Made by a program: the position numbers and the translations under genes. The notes beneath the pieces were generated by a model. The model saw only the letters and a program-made list of their open reading frames with translations, was not told the origin of the DNA and did not search any database. Positions 6,606-14,549 of a stretch of 64,000 nt of DNA are shown here, piece by piece. Origin of the DNA: Mucilaginibacter yixingensis (GTDB taxonomy: Bacteria; Bacteroidota; Bacteroidia; Sphingobacteriales; Sphingobacteriaceae); NCBI RefSeq assembly GCF_041080815.1, contig NZ_CP160205.1, positions 2,418,001 to 2,482,000 on the forward strand. The letters are read 5' to 3'. Positions within the stretch are counted from its first letter, which is position 1; each line of letters starts with the position of its first letter.

Positions 6606-7787
6606 TTACAATGTAGGAGCTGCAGTTTCTCTATCTTGGTGGCTAAGCTCACCTAAACTTCTTAGGTATTTGAGGGTAACAACCAACGTAGAGTGAGCCA
6701 GTAGGTTCTGTAAAAGGTGTACATCTTTGGTTTTACGGTAGACCTCTATAGCAGCAGTATGTCTAAAGGAATAGATGGTTTGGTCTTGCTCGATAAGAGC
6801 AAGCTTGATCAGATCGTCTTTTAAACGTCCCCACTGGGTCTTGAAGTAATCTTCATTGAATGGATGAACATGTCCTGTGAAGATGTTTTCTGATGGCTTT
6901 AGCTTCTTTAATGTTAGGTTTAGTTCTTCTCTTACATACAATGGGACAAATACAGTTCGTACCTTTCCACCTTTATTAGCATCACCAGATAAACGGATCT
7001 CGGAGCAACTGCGACTAAAGTCACCTAGAGTCAGTAGTCTTATCTCCTCATGGGGCCTCAACCAAGTTGAGTAAGTTAGTAGGCAACAAAGGTAAAGATT
7101 AGGAGACGCTTTCTTAAGGTGCGTCAGTAATGGCTTTAGTTGTTCCTTTCGATAAGCCTTGTTAAGCTTGGCCTTGGTTCTCCGTCTTTCACTATTTTTT
7201 ACCACTAATACATCATAGTCAATCATTCTGCCCGCTGCATTAAGAAGCACTCCCAAATCTCGACGTTTGTTCATGTAGTAGGTTCCAGAACTATTGAAAC
7301 GCGAAAGGAAGTCGTCTATTCTAGATGTTGTTAGCTTATTTAAAGGCTGATTAAGTTCTGCTTCTGATAGAAAGGCAACAAAGTCTCTGTGTATAAATCT
7401 AAGGTTACGTTTATATTTCCGGCTCAAGTCATTGTTAAGCTTTCTGTTTAAAGCTAGTAACAGAACTTCAGCCGTTGACTTATGGTGAATCTGACTAGGA
7501 GTTTCGTGCTCCTGCGTTATGGATAAAAACCTTTCCGAAGATGGTATGGAGATCTCTGTCTTATAGGTACCTGCATCAAGGGCCTTATGTAATTCAAATT
7601 GTAGCTTCTTCAGCAAAAGGTTTCGTTCATCGGCACTAACTGCTCTATTAGGGTTAAGCCTTAACCCAAGTGTCTTTCCATTATACTCTCTAACTCGTTT
7701 ATTGTTTAAATAGAAGGTTACGTATGCTCTAATTGAGAGGTCTTCTGTAGATACGATTTTAGGCTCTGTATACATCTTTTGGCGCAT
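6606..7787 (-). CDS. tyrosine recombinase (integrase) of the mobile element
   Basis: About 393 residues from the ATG at 7787 (MRQKMYTEPK); a slightly later ATG is at 7775. The frame stays open upstream into the antisense of tRNA-His, which is not part of the protein. N-terminal arm-binding-like region (1-75), SAM-like core-binding domain (about 100-190), catalytic domain (about 215-385). Catalytic landmarks: Arg in STWLRPHEE, YSFRHTAA (box II, with Tyr in place of the usual His, as in many Bacteroidota integrases), LLAHSTLVVTLKYL carrying His and the nucleophile Tyr. It directs site-specific integration/excision. Its position next to tRNA-His marks the element boundary. Confidence 0.9.
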   Translation of the reverse strand: MRQKMYTEPKIVSTEDLSIRAYVTFYLNNKRVREYNGKTLGLRLNPNRAVSADERNLLLKKLQFELHKALDAGTYKTEISIPSSERFLSITQEHETPSQIHHKSTAEVLLLALNRKLNNDLSRKYKRNLRFIHRDFVAFLSEAELNQPLNKLTTSRIDDFLSRFNSSGTYYMNKRRDLGVLLNAAGRMIDYDVLVVKNSERRRTKAKLNKAYRKEQLKPLLTHLKKASPNLYLCCLLTYSTWLRPHEEIRLLTLGDFSRSCSEIRLSGDANKGGKVRTVFVPLYVREELNLTLKKLKPSENIFTGHVHPFNEDYFKTQWGRLKDDLIKLALIEQDQTIYSFRHTAAIEVYRKTKDVHLLQNLLAHSTLVVTLKYLRSLGELSHQDRETAAPTL

Positions 7788-7799
7788 GTTTGGCGCATG
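7778..7799. repeat. two adjacent 11-bp direct repeats at the integrase start
   Basis: TTTGGCGCATG occurs perfectly twice without a gap (7778-7788, 7789-7799). The first copy overlaps the integrase start codon and the pair lies 27 bases from tRNA-His. Arm-type integrase binding sites and autoregulation are the likely role (inferred). Confidence 0.6.
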
Positions 7800-7825
7800 A
7801 GACGTCTTAAGTACCAAAAACACAC

Positions 7826-7900
7826 GGTAGGTATAGCTCAGTTGGTTAGAGCACCAGATTGTGGTTCTGGGGGTCGTGGGTTCGAGCCCCATTACTTACC
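7826..7900 (+). tRNA. tRNA-His (anticodon GTG)
   Basis: Full cloverleaf: G(-1) at 7826 paired with C73 at 7900, acceptor GTAGGTA/TACTTAC, D-arm GCTC-GAGC, anticodon arm CCAGA-TTGTGGT-TCTGG with anticodon GTG, T-arm GTGGG-TTCGAGC-CCCAT. CCA is not encoded. The extra G(-1):C73 pair is diagnostic for tRNA-His. It borders the integrase on its 5' side and appears to be the attachment target of the element, though insertion on the 5' side of a tRNA is the less common arrangement. Confidence 0.95.
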
Positions 7901-7905
7901 CGAAA

Positions 7906-7933
7906 GCCTCTCATGAAAATGAGGGGCTTTTTT
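7906..7933 (+). terminator. terminator of tRNA-His
   Basis: GCCTCTCAT (7906-7914), loop GAAA, ATGAGGGGC (7919-7927), then six T. Confidence 0.85.
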
Positions 7934-7960
7934 GTTATCTGATAGCCCTTAAACATGACT

Positions 7961-8028
7961 CTACGCTTGTTTAGCTAAATTGGCACAGTACGTGATTTTA
8001 AGACTTGCCGGTGCAAGTCCGAAAACAT
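7961..8028 (+). pseudogene. tRNA-like remnant (possibly tRNA-Leu, TAA)
   Basis: Contains a D-arm-like stretch (TTAGCTAAATTGGC, 7971-7984), an anticodon-loop-like TTTAAGA (7997-8003, would read TAA) and a T-arm-like CCGGTGCAAGTCC (8008-8020). Acceptor, D and anticodon stems do not pair properly, so a functional tRNA is unlikely. It is followed by its own terminator of the same GCCTCTC type as tRNA-His. Could be a decayed tRNA or a chance resemblance. Confidence 0.35.
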
Positions 8029-8059
8029 AAAAAGCCTCTCATTTCAAGAGAGGCTTTTT
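8029..8059. terminator. perfect hairpin terminator with A- and T-tracts
   Basis: AAAAA, GCCTCTC (8034-8040), 7-base loop, GAGAGGC (8048-8054), TTTTT. Works in either direction. Confidence 0.85.
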
Positions 8060-8143
8060 ATGTTATATAGGCTAAATATTGCGGAGTTTTAAAACCAAGT
8101 ACGGCCGCTAGCAAGTGTTAGCTGACGCCTTAGTTTAGCTCCG

Positions 8144-8605
8144 TTACATTGTAATCAATTTGGCTAAAAACGTACCTTCAGTAAATGTACCAGCCAGGCC
8201 TACTCCAGCCACACTTGAGAATTGAAATGTGCCCCCTACAGCCTCCGTAGTAAATTTTGTAATGACTATTTTGCCGGTAGTGCCCAAATAAGAATGGTCC
8301 AAATCTGCCCCGATTGAATAAGAAGCAATAGCATCCCCTGTTGCTACATCAAATGTCCCGACTTTTACATTGTTAACCATCAGGTTGAGTACCTGAGTCG
8401 AATTGGCCATAGATCCCATTATTTGTACTGTACCCTGGCTTTTGTAATAGGTAGCGATTACAGTGTTGGCCGCTTGAGCGCTGCCATTAAATTTAAATTT
8501 TAAGCTAACCGCAGAGGCCGCTAGGTCATTATTGCTTTTTTTGCACGCCGTTGGTACCAACATAAAAAGTACAGCCAATAAAAATAAAGGTTTTAGGTGT
8601 TTCAT
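8144..8605 (-). CDS. DUF6252-family lipoprotein
   Basis: 153 residues. Type II signal peptide with hydrophobic core 6-17 and lipobox ending in Cys21 (VPTACKK), so a lipid-anchored periplasmic or outer-membrane protein. The mature part begins with KFKFNGSAQAA and continues as about eight beta-strands ending with VGLAGTFTEGTFLAKL, the pattern I associate with the DUF6252 family of Bacteroidota. Function of the family is unknown. First chromosomal gene after the mobile element. Confidence 0.75.
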   Translation of the reverse strand: MKHLKPLFLLAVLFMLVPTACKKSNNDLAASAVSLKFKFNGSAQAANTVIATYYKSQGTVQIMGSMANSTQVLNLMVNNVKVGTFDVATGDAIASYSIGADLDHSYLGTTGKIVITKFTTEAVGGTFQFSSVAGVGLAGTFTEGTFLAKLITM

Positions 8606-8661
8606 TTTGTTTTTGGATTTTTTCCGAATCTACGAAAATTGGGGGCCATTACTTATCCCAA

Positions 8662-9146
8662 TTAGTCTTTTTCAAACCGATAGATATCACCCTCGTCTCC
8701 ATTGCACCTACGAAAAAAATCACGAGGTATCCCATTGACAAAATCCACATAAGTAATTGATTTAACATCGCAGTCAGTATTCCCTTTGTTCTTGAAAACT
8801 AATTTGTTGTTACTGATGTAGCTTGGCAAATCATCAACTGTTGTAAGCGGATAATTCCCCAATATTGATTGTGTTCATTATAAACTAAAATACGACTGGT
8901 TGCACGGTGAGCATTCCCCCATATCCAAACTGAATTCATAATCTTATAGCGGACACCTTTCTTTGTGATAAGCTCCCCCAAATAAGTAAGATATGTTTTA
9001 GATTGATCTTTGCTATTGAAGATATGTTCCCGGTTGACGCGACTGTGCTGAAGTACCTGCAACCTCATCCTGCTCTCCTGCGCTTGCGCAAAGGTTGTAA
9101 AGATGACCAAAAGAAGTATCGGGCTAATTACTGTTTTCAAGTCCAT
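8662..9146 (-). pseudogene. small secreted protein broken by a -1 frameshift
   Basis: Two overlapping frames join into one plausible protein of about 160 residues. Frame 1 (start MDLKTVISP at 9146, signal peptide ending AQA) runs to ...RILVYNEHNQYWG. Frame 2 continues NYPLTTVDDLPSYISNNK...DIYRFEKD to the stop at 8662. The switch falls in a run of four G (plus-strand CCCC, 8857-8860), where five would restore the frame. Either a recent pseudogene or a homopolymer sequencing error. No family recognised; the mature region looks like a small surface or periplasmic domain. Confidence 0.6.
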
Positions 9147-9170
9147 CACTATACTATACCGGGTCAACTG

Positions 9171-10205
9171 CTATTTCTCCGTTTTATAGTTTACAAACTG
9201 CCCTTTTTTATACGCCAGCACGCTCCATAGCGCCTGTATTTTGGCTTCCGGGTCCCAGGCCCCGCCAAAAGTCCACTTAGCATTAATTTCGCTAGCCTTT
9301 GGTGATCCTTTGGCTTTTTCGAGGTTGTTTTCCATCCAGGCAAAATTTCCGCCATCGCGTTTGACGTTGTACATGTAAACACGGTTGCCCCATGGGATAG
9401 AATCCAGCACCTGATCGCTATAAGCATACCCTATCGGGTGATCAATAATCTTGCTGGTCATGGTGCAGTTGAGCAGGAAGAATTGCGAATCATGGTGGTA
9501 GCGACCTAGTGTTACCGGGCGCTTAGAATCGAAATGAGAATCGGTGATGACCAGCTTTTTGTCTGGATTACCACGTCCATCATGCCAGATCAGTGCGCGG
9601 CCATCGCCATAAAACGTGCATCGGGTTGCGTAACACCATCCGCGCGGACAAAGAAAGTCTACTCCCGGGCAACGCAAATATAGATCTGCATGATAATACA
9701 TGCCACCATCAGGCGCCCATAACGACAGGGCATCATTACCGTCGGCCCAAACATTACAATTAATTACAATGGTGCGCGTGGCCTGTCCGTAGATAGCCAT
9801 CTGGTGCACGGTAGTTTGCTCAACCGTAGTGCCATAGTTGTTATAAACGGTCAGACCGCTAATAATACAATCGTCTGCCCCTTTTTGCAATACAATTACC
9901 CCCATATTGACCGGCTGACCTTTGTACTCCTTAATCTTTCGCGAAGCTGCTGTTTCTGCATTGATAATGCGGGTGCTGTCGCGGTTTTCGCCCAACAGAA
10001 CAATGTTGGGTTTATCAATAATTACTTTTTGATTGTAGGTGCCGTTCTTAATGAAGATAATGTAAGGCTTAGTGGCATGTTCTGGCGCAGCCTCAATAGC
10101 GGCCTGGATGCTTTGGCCGGGCGATACGGTGGCCTGGTAGCGTTGGGCTTGGGAGGTGGTGCTGATCAATATGAGCCAGCAAAGAATGTGAAAGATTTTT
10201 TTCAT
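9171..10205 (-). CDS. pectinesterase-like secreted protein (CE8-type beta-helix)
   Basis: 344 residues from MKKIFHILCW (10205) with a signal peptide cleaved near TSQA-QRYQ. Beta-helix features of pectin methylesterases: N-terminal SPGQSIQAAIEAAPEH and IFIKNGTYNQKV, VNMGVIVLQKGADD, the QMAIYGQA block, the active-site-region equivalent PGVDFLCPRGWCYATR, and VTLGRYHHDSQFFLLNC corresponding to the LGRPW region. The conserved Asp is present in GVDFL, but the usual QDTL and LGRPW forms are altered, so substrate may differ from methyl-esterified pectin. It stands alone, without a polysaccharide-utilisation locus around it. Role in plant-polymer degradation is inferred. Confidence 0.75.
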   Translation of the reverse strand: MKKIFHILCWLILISTTSQAQRYQATVSPGQSIQAAIEAAPEHATKPYIIFIKNGTYNQKVIIDKPNIVLLGENRDSTRIINAETAASRKIKEYKGQPVNMGVIVLQKGADDCIISGLTVYNNYGTTVEQTTVHQMAIYGQATRTIVINCNVWADGNDALSLWAPDGGMYYHADLYLRCPGVDFLCPRGWCYATRCTFYGDGRALIWHDGRGNPDKKLVITDSHFDSKRPVTLGRYHHDSQFFLLNCTMTSKIIDHPIGYAYSDQVLDSIPWGNRVYMYNVKRDGGNFAWMENNLEKAKGSPKASEINAKWTFGGAWDPEAKIQALWSVLAYKKGQFVNYKTEK

Positions 10206-10242
10206 ATCAGGTTTATAGATTTCGTTTAACAAAACTCTTCTT

Positions 10243-10611
10243 TTAACTTAATTCTTTCGGGGGGCCTAATTGGCCGCCGATCTCTCCGTAAAATTCAACC
10301 AATTTAAACAATCGATTAACAGCCCAACTAAGCTCATCCTGGTTACAATGGTATTCTTCTATCTTTCCGTATATCTGATAGTTAGAGATATTAAAACCCT
10401 CTTCAATATCATTATACCAAATCACCTTTGTACCACAAATCCCTACAACCCAAAAACCAGAACCACAATCACCCATTGTACTTTCCTCCCATTTAATAGG
10501 AGTTATTTTAATTAATTGCCAAAAGTTCAAGCGCTCGCCATTCAGATCAAGTTCAGATTTTTGAATTTGATCCAGTAACTCATTTAGCGAAATAGGAGTC
10601 CACTCTGCCAT
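10243..10611 (-). CDS. hypothetical cytosolic protein (122 aa)
   Basis: 122 residues from MAEWTPISL (10611); three residues longer from 10620. Starts with the amphipathic helix SLNELLDQIQKSE, then a mixed alpha/beta domain with a Trp/Gly-rich centre (GSGFWVVGICGTKVIWYNDI). No signal peptide. This opening resembles SUKH/Imm-type immunity-like proteins, but I cannot assign it. Just downstream of a DUF5655 gene. Confidence 0.5.
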   Translation of the reverse strand: MAEWTPISLNELLDQIQKSELDLNGERLNFWQLIKITPIKWEESTMGDCGSGFWVVGICGTKVIWYNDIEEGFNISNYQIYGKIEEYHCNQDELSWAVNRLFKLVEFYGEIGGQLGPPKELS

Positions 10612-10636
10612 TGTTTCCAATATATTGATATTTTAT

Positions 10637-11014
10637 TTAGCCTTCTATAGTCAACCTTAAATACCCTCTTACCTCCTCATTAACATCCTCCTTCTGCAAT
10701 ATGCGCAGATGATGATTATACTGATTACTCCCCGGCACCAGAGCAACCTTGCTGAAACACAGATTATCTTCATAAGGCCGATTAAACGGCAACACCACAT
10801 GAATAAAGTTTTTGCCAAACTGCGTAACCCAGGCAATACGCTTATGCCCGTTTGAAATGCCAATCATGGTTTTGGTAGCGTGCAGTGAGATATCGCCCAA
10901 CTCGGCAAACTCATTAATGAAATGATTGTACAGGTGTGCCGTATGAGTGCTTTTACCGGCGAGGAACTTTTCTGTTTCGGGATCGATGTAAGTGACGGGC
11001 ATGGGTTTAAACAT
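10637..11014 (-). CDS. DUF5655-domain protein
   Basis: 125 residues, soluble. Contains KSTHTAHLYNHFINEF (about 21-36), ISLHATKTMIGISN and RIAWVTQFGKNFIHVVLPF, the pattern I know from DUF5655 proteins that also occur fused to DNA-binding or DUF4287 domains. Biochemical role unknown. A start at the internal MPVTYIDP (11002) is also possible. Separated from fbp by the fbp terminator. Confidence 0.6.
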   Translation of the reverse strand: MFKPMPVTYIDPETEKFLAGKSTHTAHLYNHFINEFAELGDISLHATKTMIGISNGHKRIAWVTQFGKNFIHVVLPFNRPYEDNLCFSKVALVPGSNQYNHHLRILQKEDVNEEVRGYLRLTIEG

Positions 11015-11015
11015 A

Positions 11016-11045
11016 ACAAAGAAGGCGCTTAACGCGCCCTCTTCA
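11016..11045 (-). terminator. terminator of fbp
   Basis: On the minus strand AGAGGGCGC-GTTAA-GCGCCTTCT: a GC-rich stem followed by TTCTTTGTT, 21 bases after the fbp stop. Confidence 0.65.
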
Positions 11046-11066
11046 AAATATTAATCAAATTTTCAC

Positions 11067-12116
11067 TTACTGGATTGATACCAGGCCCTCAAAATTCTTT
11101 TTGGTTACCTGGGGAGAGAAACAAGCCATCATTTCTTCGGCTTTTAATACCATATTCTCTGAACCGATAATAATAGCCGAACGCTGATGCAATTCAGTTA
11201 CTTCTAATTCAAGGATGCGGTTGTAACCATCGCTGGCTTTACCGCCGGCTTGTTCAATAATAAAGGCCATCGGGTTACACTCGTAAATTAAGCGCAGTTT
11301 ACCTTTTGGCGATTTTGCGGTGATTGGGTATAAGAAGATGCCACCTTTAATCATATTACGGTGCAAATCTGCCACCATTGAACCGGTGTAACGCGAAGTA
11401 TACGGACGGCTGGTTTTTTCGTCTTCTACCTGGCAAAATTTAATGTATTTCTTAATGCCGTCAGGGAAGTGGGCGTAGTAACCCTCGTTAATAGAATAGA
11501 TCACACCGTCTTTAGGGATCTTCATATCAGGGTGCGACAAACAGAACTCGCCGATTGATGGATCAAGCGTGAAACCGTTTACACCTTTACCCGTGGTATA
11601 AACCAACATGGTTGATGAGCCGTAGATTACATAACCGGCAGCTACCTGCTCTACACCACGTTGCAGCACGTCTTCCATTGTGGCTGCGCCGCTTTTGCTC
11701 TTTCTGCGGAAGATAGAGAAAACAGTACCCACACCAACGTTCACGTCAATGTTTGATGAACCGTCCAGCGGGTCAATAGCCACTACATATTTGGCGTTTT
11801 TAGAAATCTCAGAGTCAATATAGATGTATTCGTCGTTTTCTTCAGATACAACCACGCAGCACTCGCCACCACTTTTCAGGGCTGTAATAAATTGCTCGTT
11901 GGCATATACGTCCAGCTTTTTCTGGCCCTCGCCCTGTATGTTAATACTACCTGCATCGCCCAAAATATCGGCCAGACCGGCCTTGTTCACCTCACGGTTA
12001 ACTATTTTGGAAGCTATGCCTATATCGCGCAGCAACCGCGAAAGCTCACCTTTAGCGTAAGGAAAGTCTGCCTGTTTTTCAATGATGAATTGTCCTAAAG
12101 TTTTTATTGATTGCAT
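11067..12116 (-). CDS. fbp: fructose-1,6-bisphosphatase, class I
   Basis: 349 residues, normal for class I bacterial FBPase. Hydrolyses fructose-1,6-bisphosphate to fructose-6-phosphate in gluconeogenesis; Mg-dependent, cytosolic. The signature [10 protein letters not shown] is at 115-124, with the metal-binding acidic pair in SEENDEY (91-97). [21 protein letters not shown] and [21 protein letters not shown] form the substrate-binding end. Own terminator downstream. Upstream lies a metallophosphoesterase gene, 22 bases away on the same strand. Confidence 0.95.
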   Translation of the reverse strand: MQSIKTLGQFIIEKQADFPYAKGELSRLLRDIGIASKIVNREVNKAGLADILGDAGSINIQGEGQKKLDVYANEQFITALKSGGECCVVVSEENDEYIYIDSEISKNAKYVVAIDPLDGSSNIDVNVGVGTVFSIFRRKSKSGAATMEDVLQRGVEQVAAGYVIYGSSTMLVYTTGKGVNGFTLDPSIGEFCLSHPDMKIPKDGVIYSINEGYYAHFPDGIKKYIKFCQVEDEKTSRPYTSRYTGSMVADLHRNMIKGGIFLYPITAKSPKGKLRLIYECNPMAFIIEQAGGKASDGYNRILELEVTELHQRSAIIIGSENMVLKAEEMMACFSPQVTKKNFEGLVSIQ

Positions 12117-12138
12117 GGGCTTAGTGTATATTGTACAT

Positions 12139-12630
12139 CTATTTTAATAACTCTACTGCTTCTAAGTTATGAATTTTATCGTCAGTAACGCAAAATTTTA
12201 TTAATGTTCTTACTTTATGCCAACCGTGTTTTCCGGCTGCTCCGGGGTTTATGTGCAGGCATTTTATCTGCTCGTCATACATTACCTTTAATATATGCGA
12301 GTGCCCGCAAATAAAAAGCTTTGGAGGCTTAGTGTAAATTTCATTTCTAATAGCAGGGTGATACCGGCCCGGATAGCCTCCAATGTGCGTCATCCATACA
12401 TCCACATCCTCTATTTTGAAACGTAAATGCTCGGGGAATGTTTGGCGCACGTCTGCCGCATCTATATTGCCGTATACACCGCGCAATGGCTTATGAGCCG
12501 CTAAACGATCAGCTACAGATATGTCGCCAAAATCGCCGGCATGCCAAATTTCATCAACGTTGTCAAAGTGTTTTAAGATGTTATCGTCCAGATAACTATG
12601 AGTGTCAGACAGCAGGCCTATCCTTGTCAT
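12139..12630 (-). CDS. YfcE/MJ0936-type metallophosphodiesterase
   Basis: 163 residues, the usual length for small calcineurin-like phosphodiesterases of this type. Metal ligands in order: D9-x-H11 (LSDTHS), G32-D33 (HAGDFGD), G54-N55 (YGNID), H82 (MTHIGG), G109-H110-S-H112 (CGHSH). It hydrolyses phosphodiester bonds in vitro in relatives; the physiological substrate is not known. It may be co-transcribed with fbp (22-base gap) but no functional link is evident. Confidence 0.85.
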   Translation of the reverse strand: MTRIGLLSDTHSYLDDNILKHFDNVDEIWHAGDFGDISVADRLAAHKPLRGVYGNIDAADVRQTFPEHLRFKIEDVDVWMTHIGGYPGRYHPAIRNEIYTKPPKLFICGHSHILKVMYDEQIKCLHINPGAAGKHGWHKVRTLIKFCVTDDKIHNLEAVELLK

Positions 12631-12798
12631 TAAGTTTTGATGTTTCTAAGTTGATTACAATGCCTGGTTAGGTGCACTATCGTTATCAACTATGGAAGTA
12701 AAATTACAGTTTTATAATCAATCAGAGGAAACATTAAGATATTTTCAAAAAACGCAGAACAAAGTTAACAACACCACACCGCCAACTCTTACTATCGT

Positions 12799-13077
12799 CT
12801 ACAAATAAGCTAATAAAGCAAGTACAATATAAAGCGGTATGCCAATTGTTATTGCTTTGCTATAATTTTGCCTGCGATATAGCACTACTATAATACCCAA
12901 AACTATACCATAAAGCAATACACTGATTATATACGGCCTTGCCAGCAGCCATGGCACATTTTCAGGGATCAGCGGCGAGTGATAGGTATAAAACTGCATA
13001 ACGGCCTCTGCCCCATTCATCAATATGGCAAAAGCATAAAAGGCCATAATTACTAACGACCAGAGTTTCATCCTCAA
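12799..13077 (-). CDS. small integral membrane protein, unknown
   Basis: 92 residues with three hydrophobic segments (about 6-24, 46-65, 72-91) and little loop sequence. No motif recognised. Its start overlaps the trmN6 stop by four bases (ATGA), so it is translated in the same transcript. Family unknown. Confidence 0.6.
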   Translation of the reverse strand: MRMKLWSLVIMAFYAFAILMNGAEAVMQFYTYHSPLIPENVPWLLARPYIISVLLYGIVLGIIVVLYRRQNYSKAITIGIPLYIVLALLAYL

Positions 13078-13787
13078 AAGATCGTCAAAAAATCTGACAG
13101 CAGCGCACTGTACTGTGCTGTATACTTGCGCGGTTCGGTATAAATAACCAGCGCGGCCCGTTGCACTTCCTGCACCTCGCTCTTGCTCCAGCTCAATATT
13201 TTACGGTGAGGATTGTAATCAGGGTAAGAACTTACATCTATATAACTGTGCAAATGCAAATCATGCTGCGTAGCCAGGGAGTTGACCACCTGCGCGGTAT
13301 CCACAGGCAGTATCATCATCAACCTGCCATCATCATTCAGATGCTGCGGTACACTTTTAATCATCTCCTCAAAGAAATCCTCCCCGGCATGTTTAGCCAC
13401 GGTTTTAGCATGATGCGGCGACGCCAATGAGTTGATATAAAAAGGAGGATTAGACACAATCAGGTCATACCGATTATCTGTGTGCGCAGCAAAGAAATCC
13501 TGAAAAGATGTAGAGTAAACAGTCAATCTATCAGCAAAGGGCGAGCCCTCAAAATTACGTTTTGCGGTGGCTGCGGCTACAGCATCTATCTCCACCGCAT
13601 CAATCAAAGCTTCTGGAAAACGTTGTGCCAACATTAATGCCACTACGCCGGTACCGGTGCCTATATCAAGTATACGTCTGGGCTTTGGGCTGCCAGCCAG
13701 GGCGCCCAGTAACACACCATCGGTATTCACCTTCATGGCGCAACCGGTTTGATCTACCTGAAATTGTTTGAAGCGGAAAATGCTCAT
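13074..13787 (-). CDS. trmN6: tRNA1(Val) (adenine(37)-N6)-methyltransferase
   Basis: 237 residues from MSIFRFKQFQ (13787). The frame extends to 13850, but that stretch is repeat-rich and non-conserved. SAM-dependent Rossmann methyltransferase: motif I ILDIGTGTGVVALMLA, an acidic end of strand 2 (DAVEIDAVAA) and the N6-adenine catalytic motif NPPFY preceded by Ser. The opening FRFKQFQVDQTGCAMKVNTDG is typical of TrmN6/YfiC, which methylates A37 of tRNA-Val. Overlaps the downstream small membrane-protein gene. Confidence 0.88.
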   Translation of the reverse strand: MSIFRFKQFQVDQTGCAMKVNTDGVLLGALAGSPKPRRILDIGTGTGVVALMLAQRFPEALIDAVEIDAVAAATAKRNFEGSPFADRLTVYSTSFQDFFAAHTDNRYDLIVSNPPFYINSLASPHHAKTVAKHAGEDFFEEMIKSVPQHLNDDGRLMMILPVDTAQVVNSLATQHDLHLHSYIDVSSYPDYNPHRKILSWSKSEVQEVQRAALVIYTEPRKYTAQYSALLSDFLTIF

Positions 13788-13792
13788 GGAGT

Positions 13793-13890
13793 AAGGTGAA
13801 GGGACAAAGGTAAAAGGATAAAGGTGATAATCTAAAACCAAGAGAAACACTTACTGGAAGGACAAAGTACCTTTATCCTTTATCCTTTCA
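13793..13890. repeat. imperfect inverted repeat of AAAGGATAAAGGT units
   Basis: AAAGGATAAAGGT near 13816 and ACCTTTATCCTTTATCCTTT near 13869 are reverse-complementary, upstream of trmN6 and downstream of the VOC gene. Could form a hairpin in the read-through transcript. Confidence 0.4.
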
Positions 13891-13904
13891 GCTTTAACCT
13901 CAAA

Positions 13905-14291
13905 TCAAACTTCATACATCTCTATCGGCAAGCCATCCGGATCGCTGAAGAAGGTGAACTTTTTGCCGGTAAACTCATCTACCCTGATAGGCTCTGTAAC
14001 CACGCCATGCAGGCTTAAATGTTCGACTGATTGCTCTACACTATCCACTTCAAAAGCCAAATGACGCAGACCAGCCGCTTCAGGACGTGAAACCCTGGCC
14101 GGTGGATCAGGGAATGAAAACAGCTCTATCTGGTAAAGTCCGTCTACTGCCAGATCCAGTTTATAGGATTGGCGTTCCTCGCGGTAAACCTCCTGCTGAA
14201 TGGTTAGTCCGAGTACTTCTGTATAGAAACATTTAGATACTTCGTAGTTTGAGCAGATGATGGCGATGTGGTGGATTCGTTTGAGTTTCAT
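13905..14291 (-). CDS. VOC-family metalloprotein (YaeR/GloA2-like)
   Basis: 128 residues, two beta-alpha-beta-beta-beta modules of the vicinal-oxygen-chelate fold. Metal ligands expected in RIHHIAI (His near 8), the mid-domain Glu (YQIELF), LRHLAFEV and the C-terminal PIEMYE. The combination RIHHIAIICSNYEVSKCFY at the start and DPDGLPIEMYEV at the end is typical of the YaeR/SMU1112c subgroup, whose substrate is not established. Glyoxalase activity should not be assumed. Confidence 0.8.
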   Translation of the reverse strand: MKLKRIHHIAIICSNYEVSKCFYTEVLGLTIQQEVYREERQSYKLDLAVDGLYQIELFSFPDPPARVSRPEAAGLRHLAFEVDSVEQSVEHLSLHGVVTEPIRVDEFTGKKFTFFSDPDGLPIEMYEV

Positions 14292-14319
14292 TTGAGGTAG
14301 ATAAAAATATTTTCAAAAA

Positions 14320-14465
14320 CGTCATTGCGAGGAACGAAGCAATCTCTGCGAAGGACACTCCGATTGGCTAAGTGGATTTGCAAGTACAGAGATTATTAAT
14401 GTTGTTATTTGCTTTTAACGGCATTAATGAGCTTCGGTCGGTTGTCTTCGTTCCTCGCAATGACG
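14320..14465. repeat. palindromic intergenic repeat, CGTCATTGCGAGGAACGAAG type
   Basis: Left arm starts at 14320, right arm CTTCGTTCCTCGCAATGACG ends at 14465. The same element recurs at 36411-36508 (perfect 30-bp arms) and in eroded form at 41721-41823. A REP/MITE-like family of the genome. Confidence 0.85.
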
Positions 14466-14483
14466 GTGGTGGTGTGTATTGCC

Positions 14484-14525
14484 AAAACAACAAAAGGGAA
14501 AAGGCCTTAAAACCCTTCCCCTTTT
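14484..14525 (-). terminator. probable purL terminator
   Basis: On the minus strand AAGGGGAAGG-loop-CCTTTTCCCTT followed by TTGTTGTTTT. Imperfect stem, 25 bases after the purL stop. Confidence 0.5.
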
Positions 14526-14549
14526 ATATTTATGCATTAAGTATTAAAC

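Noticed and set aside
1..7825. Conjugation or phage structural genes in the element
   Set aside because: None of the frames resembles relaxase, Tra or capsid proteins; the class of element cannot be told from the part visible.
7788..7892. N-terminal extension of the integrase starting MGLEPTTPRTT
   Set aside because: These codons are the antisense strand of tRNA-His and the direct repeats; the real start is at 7787 or 7775.
9804..10229. 141-residue plus-strand frame
   Set aside because: Complete overlap with the pectinesterase-like gene on the other strand, and no homologous features.
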